Part shown: in pieces, positions 5,566 through 9,047 of the stretch
Numbering within the stretch: the first letter of the stretch is position 1
Layout of the letters: every line of letters starts with the position of its first letter
Source of the DNA: JBBDWZ01 sp050732575
Lineage (GTDB): Bacteria > Gemmatimonadota > Gemmatimonadetes > Longimicrobiales > RSA9
DNA: 9,047 nt
Assembly: GCA_050732575.1 (NCBI GenBank)
Contig: JBOHRF010000206.1
Span: 1 to 9,047, forward strand
Reading direction: 5' to 3'
The notes under the pieces: model-generated
The model's database searches: none
Seen by the model: only the letters and a program-made list of their open reading frames with translations
What the model was told of the DNA's origin: nothing
Translations under genes and position numbers: made by a program

Positions 5566-6150
5566 GCGGGCAATGCGGGCCGCTTCCACACGATTTGCGG
5601 CGCCCAGCTTGAGAATGGCGTCGTAGAGGTAGTTGCGCACCGTGCCATCGGAAAGGCCGAGCTGTGCGCCAATGGCCGCGCTGGATAGACCATCGGCGGC
5701 CAGGCGCAGCACGCGCCGTTCGCGATCGTTCAGGGGATCGCGTGTGGTCCACGCCTCGCGCGCCAACTCGGGGTCAATGGCGCGCGCTCCGGCGTGCACG
5801 TTGCGCACGGCGTTGGCCAGTTGATGGGCGGGACTGTCCTTCAACAGGTAACCGAGCGCGCCGGCCTCGAGCGCGCGGCGCAGATAGCCGGCGCGGGCAA
5901 ACGTGGTCAGGATAATGACGCGCGTTGGCAGCTTGAGCCGTGACACTTCGGCGGCCAGCTCGAGGCCGGACAGCTCCGGCATCTCGATATCCGTGAGCAG
6001 GACATCGGGCCGATGCCGAGTGGAAAGCTCGAGCGCCTCCTTGCCGTCCGCAGCCTGACCGACCACTTCGATGTCAGCTTCGATCTCGAGCAGTGCGGCC
6101 AGCGCGCCGCGCACCATGGCCTGATCCTCAGCCACCAATACGCGAATCAT
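5548..6150 (-). CDS. DNA-binding response regulator, NarL/LuxR (DesR-like) family
   Basis: 200 residues, normal for the family. The receiver domain (1-~120) has the acidic pair E8-D9, the phospho-acceptor D54 in LLTDIEMPELSG, Thr82 in ILTTFARAGY and Lys104 in YLLKDSP, all intact. The C-terminal LuxR-type helix-turn-helix (~138-200) includes PLNDRERRVLRLAADGLSS, AAIGAQLGLSDGTVRNYLYD and ILKLGAANRVEAARIA. Its ATG overlaps the kinase stop as ATGA (6150-6147), so the two proteins are probably translationally coupled and cognate. Phosphorylation by the upstream kinase would drive dimerisation and DNA binding. Targets are unknown. DesR of Bacillus, which controls membrane-lipid desaturase, has the same architecture, but the signal need not be the same. 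No downstream gene on this strand remains in the run. Confidence 0.92.
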   Translation of the reverse strand: MIRVLVAEDQAMVRGALAALLEIEADIEVVGQAADGKEALELSTRHRPDVLLTDIEMPELSGLELAAEVSRLKLPTRVIILTTFARAGYLRRALEAGALGYLLKDSPAHQLANAVRNVHAGARAIDPELAREAWTTRDPLNDRERRVLRLAADGLSSAAIGAQLGLSDGTVRNYLYDAILKLGAANRVEAARIARAQGWL

Positions 6151-7295
6151 GACTCTGGGCCCGTTTCCAGTACGGGCGAGGACGCAAGCGGTGCAGCCGG
6201 CATGGGCAGACGCACGGTCAGGCGCACGCCGCGTTCACTGCTACGCTCCAGCGTGCCGCCCAGGGCTTCGATCCGTTCGCGCATGCCGCGCAAGCCGGTG
6301 CCTTCGGCCAGACCACTGCCGGCGCCATCATCACTCACGTGCAGGATCACATGGGTACCATTGCCCAGCACGGCCACGGTGCAGCGTTGGGCGCGCGCAT
6401 GTCGTACCACGTTGGTCACGGCCTCACGCAAGGCCAGCGCGAGCGTCTCCGCGTGCGGCCGAGACAGTTCGGGTGCCGCCATGTCGAAATGGGCATCGAT
6501 GTCGGCAGCCTTGAGCAGGGCACGCGCACGCTCCACCTCTTCCGCCAACGTTGCGCGATAGCCGCGGATGGCCGCGCGCACCTCTTGTAATGCTTGGCGA
6601 GCCACGCTCTCCACATCGCGGATTTCGCGCGCGGCGCGCGCCGGTTCGCGGTCGGCCAGCTTGGAGGCCAGCTCGGATTTGAGAATAATGAGAGAGAGTG
6701 TGTGACCCAGGACATCGTGCAGATCACGGGCAATACGCTCGCGCTCGGCCACGGCCGCCAGATGCTCGACTTCATCCTGGGCAAGCTGCAGCTTGCGCTG
6801 CGAGCGGGCCACCTGAGCAAAATGCAGATTGACTCCACCGACCAGCAGGACAACGCCCACTGCGGTGATCCAGAAGTAAAACGGCGCTTTGGTAATGAGA
6901 GAGGCAATGACGCCAATCAGCGCGATCAGCAAGACCATTTGCAGCGCGCGCCGGCCGTTGTCCATCATGGCCGCGAAGCTGGCTCCGTACACGAAGAAGA
7001 CGGCTGAGCCCGTGTTGATGGGAGCGAAGATCACGCCCAGCGCAGTTTGCAGCAGCGCGATGTAAAGGAGTCGCCGCCGGGGCGGCCAATAGCCCAGGAA
7101 ATAAGAGACCAGAAAAACGATCAGCCCCAGAATCGTGGCCGGCCACAACCAGGCAGGCGCAGCACCCGCGCGGCTGGCACTGATGGGGTCCGCCAGGAAG
7201 ACGGGCAGATAAATGAGCCAGGCGTACGGTGTCCAGCCCAGCGTCTCGTTTCTGGGCAGAAGGCGCCAACGCGAAGACAACGACCTACCGCTCAC
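6147..7295 (-). CDS. Membrane sensor histidine kinase, DesK/NarL-type (HisKA_3)
   Basis: 382 residues from the GTG at 7295. The N-terminal half carries about six hydrophobic segments (~24-35, 50-70, 76-92, 97-111, 119-135, 139-157), with no large extracytoplasmic domain, as in DesK. A short coiled coil (SQRKLQLAQDEVEHLAAVAE) leads to the H-box ERERIARDLHDVLGHTLSLI with phospho-acceptor His193. The ATPase domain shows the N-box EAVTNVVRHA (Asn295), the G1 box DDGAGSG (~322) and the G2-like GTGLRGMRER (~332). All catalytic elements are present. The start was chosen because GTG overlaps the TGA of the upstream amidohydrolase (GTGA, 7295-7292); a TTG at 7280 behind a GGTAGG is the main alternative. 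A 35-residue longer version from an ATG at 7400 would overlap the amidohydrolase and lacks family similarity. The kinase most likely senses a membrane-linked signal. Confidence 0.9.
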   Translation of the reverse strand: MSGRSLSSRWRLLPRNETLGWTPYAWLIYLPVFLADPISASRAGAAPAWLWPATILGLIVFLVSYFLGYWPPRRRLLYIALLQTALGVIFAPINTGSAVFFVYGASFAAMMDNGRRALQMVLLIALIGVIASLITKAPFYFWITAVGVVLLVGGVNLHFAQVARSQRKLQLAQDEVEHLAAVAERERIARDLHDVLGHTLSLIILKSELASKLADREPARAAREIRDVESVARQALQEVRAAIRGYRATLAEEVERARALLKAADIDAHFDMAAPELSRPHAETLALALREAVTNVVRHARAQRCTVAVLGNGTHVILHVSDDGAGSGLAEGTGLRGMRERIEALGGTLERSSERGVRLTVRLPMPAAPLASSPVLETGPES

Positions 7296-9047
7296 CGGAT
7301 GGAGATGTTGTCGACTTGAAATTGAAAGCTTCCTGCTTTGGGACCTGCTGCGAAGATAACGGCCATCAAATCGTGTGCGTGAATGCCGTATGCCGACCAT
7401 GGAATGACGATTTCACGCCATACGGGTCCGGCCACAAAGGTCTGCTCCAGTGGCATCATACCCTTGCTCTGCGCGAAGACCATGGCGCGGTAGGTCGCGC
7501 CGTCGCCGCGCGTCCAGAAGCGCAGTTCCCGGGTGCTGGAGAGATTGGCGGGCGTCATGGGCTGGGCGCCAGGTGACCACATGGTGCCTGACCAGGCGTA
7601 AGGCAAGGCATCAGACACGGTGCCCGTAATGGAGAGCGCGCCCCGACTCTGCTGTGCACCTTCGGCCGTGACCTTTTGTTCGCCCGTGGATTTGCCACCG
7701 GCATAGGAATCGGTGTTCACCATCCATTCGGTACCGAACCGTGCGCTGGTACTGCCGGTCTCGAAATCAGAAATGAGACTCGCACTCACGGACTTGAGCG
7801 GTGCGGCTGCGGCCGTCAGCGCAGCTTTGACTTCTGCGGCAAAGGCGGCGCGGTCCATAGGTACGCCGAGTTTCCAGACACCATCGATGGCACGCGTGGT
7901 CGTAATGTCCGTAGTCGGATCGCCGTTTACGAGCAGCAAGTCGGCACGCAATCCCACGGCAATGCGGCCTCGATCGCGCAGGTTGAAGGCGCGCGCGGGC
8001 ACACTGGTCGCACTGGCCAGGGCCTGAAGGGGTGAAAGACCGGCCTGTACCAGCAGCTCGAGCTCACGGTGCAGGGCGACGCCGTGAGCGGTGCCCGGGT
8101 TGGGCGCATCCGTCCCGGCCAGAATGGGTACGCCGGCGGCGTTCAGGCGGCGCACGGTTTCCACCGCAACCTGGTAGTTGCGCGTACCCGCGCGCGCGGG
8201 AAACGCACGCTCGAGACCCGCGCGTGTGGCCGGCGCCATGTACGGTGCAAGTCGTTCATCCTTTATCAGCCCAGCAGCACCGGGCTCGCCGGTAACGCTC
8301 TTCAGCACGGTCAGTGTGGGCACAACGAATACATTGCGGGTCCGGGCCAGCGCGGCAAAATCGGCTGTGGGCAGCTCATTGGTGAACAGGTGGACCAGCC
8401 CATCGGCGCCCTCTTGCAGTGCCGCCAGCGCGCCGGCCGCCGAACCCACGTGCACCACGGCCAGCTTGCCGCGCTTGTGGGCAGCCGCAATTACGGCGCG
8501 CATGGTTGCGCGCGAGAGTGTGGCGAACTTCAGACCATACACCGCACCATCATCGTAGACGATCTTGATGTAGTCCGAGCCTTCCGCAATGCGCGCATCG
8601 ACAAAGGCCTGCGCCGCGTCCGGTGTGGCCAGCGTAGGAATGGTCATGCCGTATTCGGTGCCGTGGCCGCCGGGCGCGGTCACCAGGATTCCGGCCGAGA
8701 ACAAGTCCGCCCGTCCGAGCCCGCTACCCGCGCTTTGTTCGGCGCGCAGCGTGCGCGCGAGCTGTGCGTCGGTGAACATGTCCAACTCGCTGGTGACACC
8801 AAACGCGAGCGCCTCGCGCAGCGCATCACCCCAGGCATGGGTGTGCGCATCGATCAGACCGGGCAGCAAAGTCTTGCCTGCGGCATTGATGACCTGGGCA
8901 CCTGCGGGCGCGGCCAGACCGCGTCCGATCTCGGCAATGCGACCGGCGCGCACCAGCACATCGGTTGAGGCCAATACACGGTCGCCATCGAACACGCGTG
9001 CATTACGGAACAGTTGCGTGCCCGTTTGTGCGGCAGCGCCCGTGGCA
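7292..9047 (-). CDS. Imidazolonepropionase-like amidohydrolase fused to a C-terminal CIA30-like domain, 5' end outside window
   Basis: 584 residues are visible and the frame is open at the window edge (first residues ATGAAAQTGTQLFRNAR), so the start is missing, probably with a signal peptide. Numbering from the V of VFDGDR: amidohydrolase strands (GRIAEIGRG), the metal motif GLIDAHTHAW (His51, His53), the candidate carboxylated Lys145 in SDYIKIVYDDG, His183 in AVVHVGS, His203 in DGLVHLF, and Asp297 in LAGTDAPNPG. This is the complete binuclear-metal set of the COG1228-type family. It then closes the usual composite barrel with GLRADLLLVNGDP. From ~408 a second domain begins: ISDFETG, WMVNTDSYAGGKS, GALSITGTV, WREIVIPWSAYG, FQFQVDNISI. 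This resembles the CIA30/NDUFAF1-like or CBM11-like jelly-roll fold. The enzyme likely hydrolyses a cyclic amide or a dipeptide-like substrate outside the cytoplasm; the substrate cannot be read. It overlaps the histidine kinase by 4 nt. Confidence 0.9.
   Translation of the reverse strand, partial: ATGAAAQTGTQLFRNARVFDGDRVLASTDVLVRAGRIAEIGRGLAAPAGAQVINAAGKTLLPGLIDAHTHAWGDALREALAFGVTSELDMFTDAQLARTLRAEQSAGSGLGRADLFSAGILVTAPGGHGTEYGMTIPTLATPDAAQAFVDARIAEGSDYIKIVYDDGAVYGLKFATLSRATMRAVIAAAHKRGKLAVVHVGSAAGALAALQEGADGLVHLFTNELPTADFAALARTRNVFVVPTLTVLKSVTGEPGAAGLIKDERLAPYMAPATRAGLERAFPARAGTRNYQVAVETVRRLNAAGVPILAGTDAPNPGTAHGVALHRELELLVQAGLSPLQALASATSVPARAFNLRDRGRIAVGLRADLLLVNGDPTTDITTTRAIDGVWKLGVPMDRAAFAAEVKAALTAAAAPLKSVSASLISDFETGSTSARFGTEWMVNTDSYAGGKSTGEQKVTAEGAQQSRGALSITGTVSDALPYAWSGTMWSPGAQPMTPANLSSTRELRFWTRGDGATYRAMVFAQSKGMMPLEQTFVAGPVWREIVIPWSAYGIHAHDLMAVIFAAGPKAGSFQFQVDNISIR

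Noticed and set aside
7296..7400. Longer histidine kinase starting at the ATG at 7400
   Set aside because: It would overlap 109 bases of the amidohydrolase coding region, and the extra Arg/Ser-rich residues are its shadow. The GTG at 7295 gives a canonical 4-nt coupling overlap.
8069..8968. 299-codon open frame on the plus strand opposite the amidohydrolase
   Set aside because: It is antisense to a complete metal-site-bearing enzyme, has no ribosome-binding site or domain, and its length is explained by GC-rich codon bias.

Overview
This is a 9,047-base window of high-GC bacterial chromosome, densely coding, with no RNA gene, insertion sequence, phage or CRISPR signature that I can see. The gene mix suggests a Gemmatimonadota-like soil or water bacterium: a secreted Asp-box/sortilin-type propeller protein with long poly-glycine linkers, an exported amidohydrolase with an extra C-terminal domain, a small lipoprotein, a DesK/DesR-type two-component pair and an ImuB-like Y-family polymerase. 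The assignment is inference from style and gene content; there is no rRNA or marker gene to confirm it.

Layout. (1) 1-1656, minus: N-terminal 552 residues of an exported beta-propeller protein, cut by the window edge, with a plausible promoter at 1704-1732. (2) 1796-3064, plus, divergent: an ImuB-like inactive Y-family polymerase with a strongly shortened palm and a C-terminal DUF6504-like domain. (3) 3066-3120: an intergenic array of four 13-14-nt units placed directly after the imuB stop. (4) 3192-3779, plus: an unrecognised lipoprotein. (5) 3789-5186, minus, convergent: an NAD(P)-dependent aldehyde dehydrogenase of the succinate-semialdehyde type. The stops of (4) and (5) sit on a small palindrome. 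(6) 5322-5516, plus: a 64-residue helical protein with a near-perfect Shine-Dalgarno. (7) 5548-9047, minus: an operon-like run in the order amidohydrolase, histidine kinase, response regulator, joined by 4-nt overlaps (GTGA and ATGA). A nested inverted repeat marks the convergent end of this run against gene (6).

How the genes work together. The clearest unit is the last one. A membrane kinase of the HisKA_3/DesK class and its NarL/LuxR-type regulator are translationally coupled to each other and apparently to an upstream exported amidohydrolase carrying a CIA30-like domain. The kinase may therefore sense something connected to that enzyme's activity; this is inference. The ImuB-like protein would normally act with ImuA and DnaE2 in SOS mutagenic translesion synthesis, but neither partner is in this window. 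The aldehyde dehydrogenase is housekeeping carbon/nitrogen metabolism. The most unusual features are the truncated orphan ImuB, the alternating repeat array behind it, the amidohydrolase-CIA30 fusion coupled to a two-component system, and the inverted repeats at both convergent gene ends.
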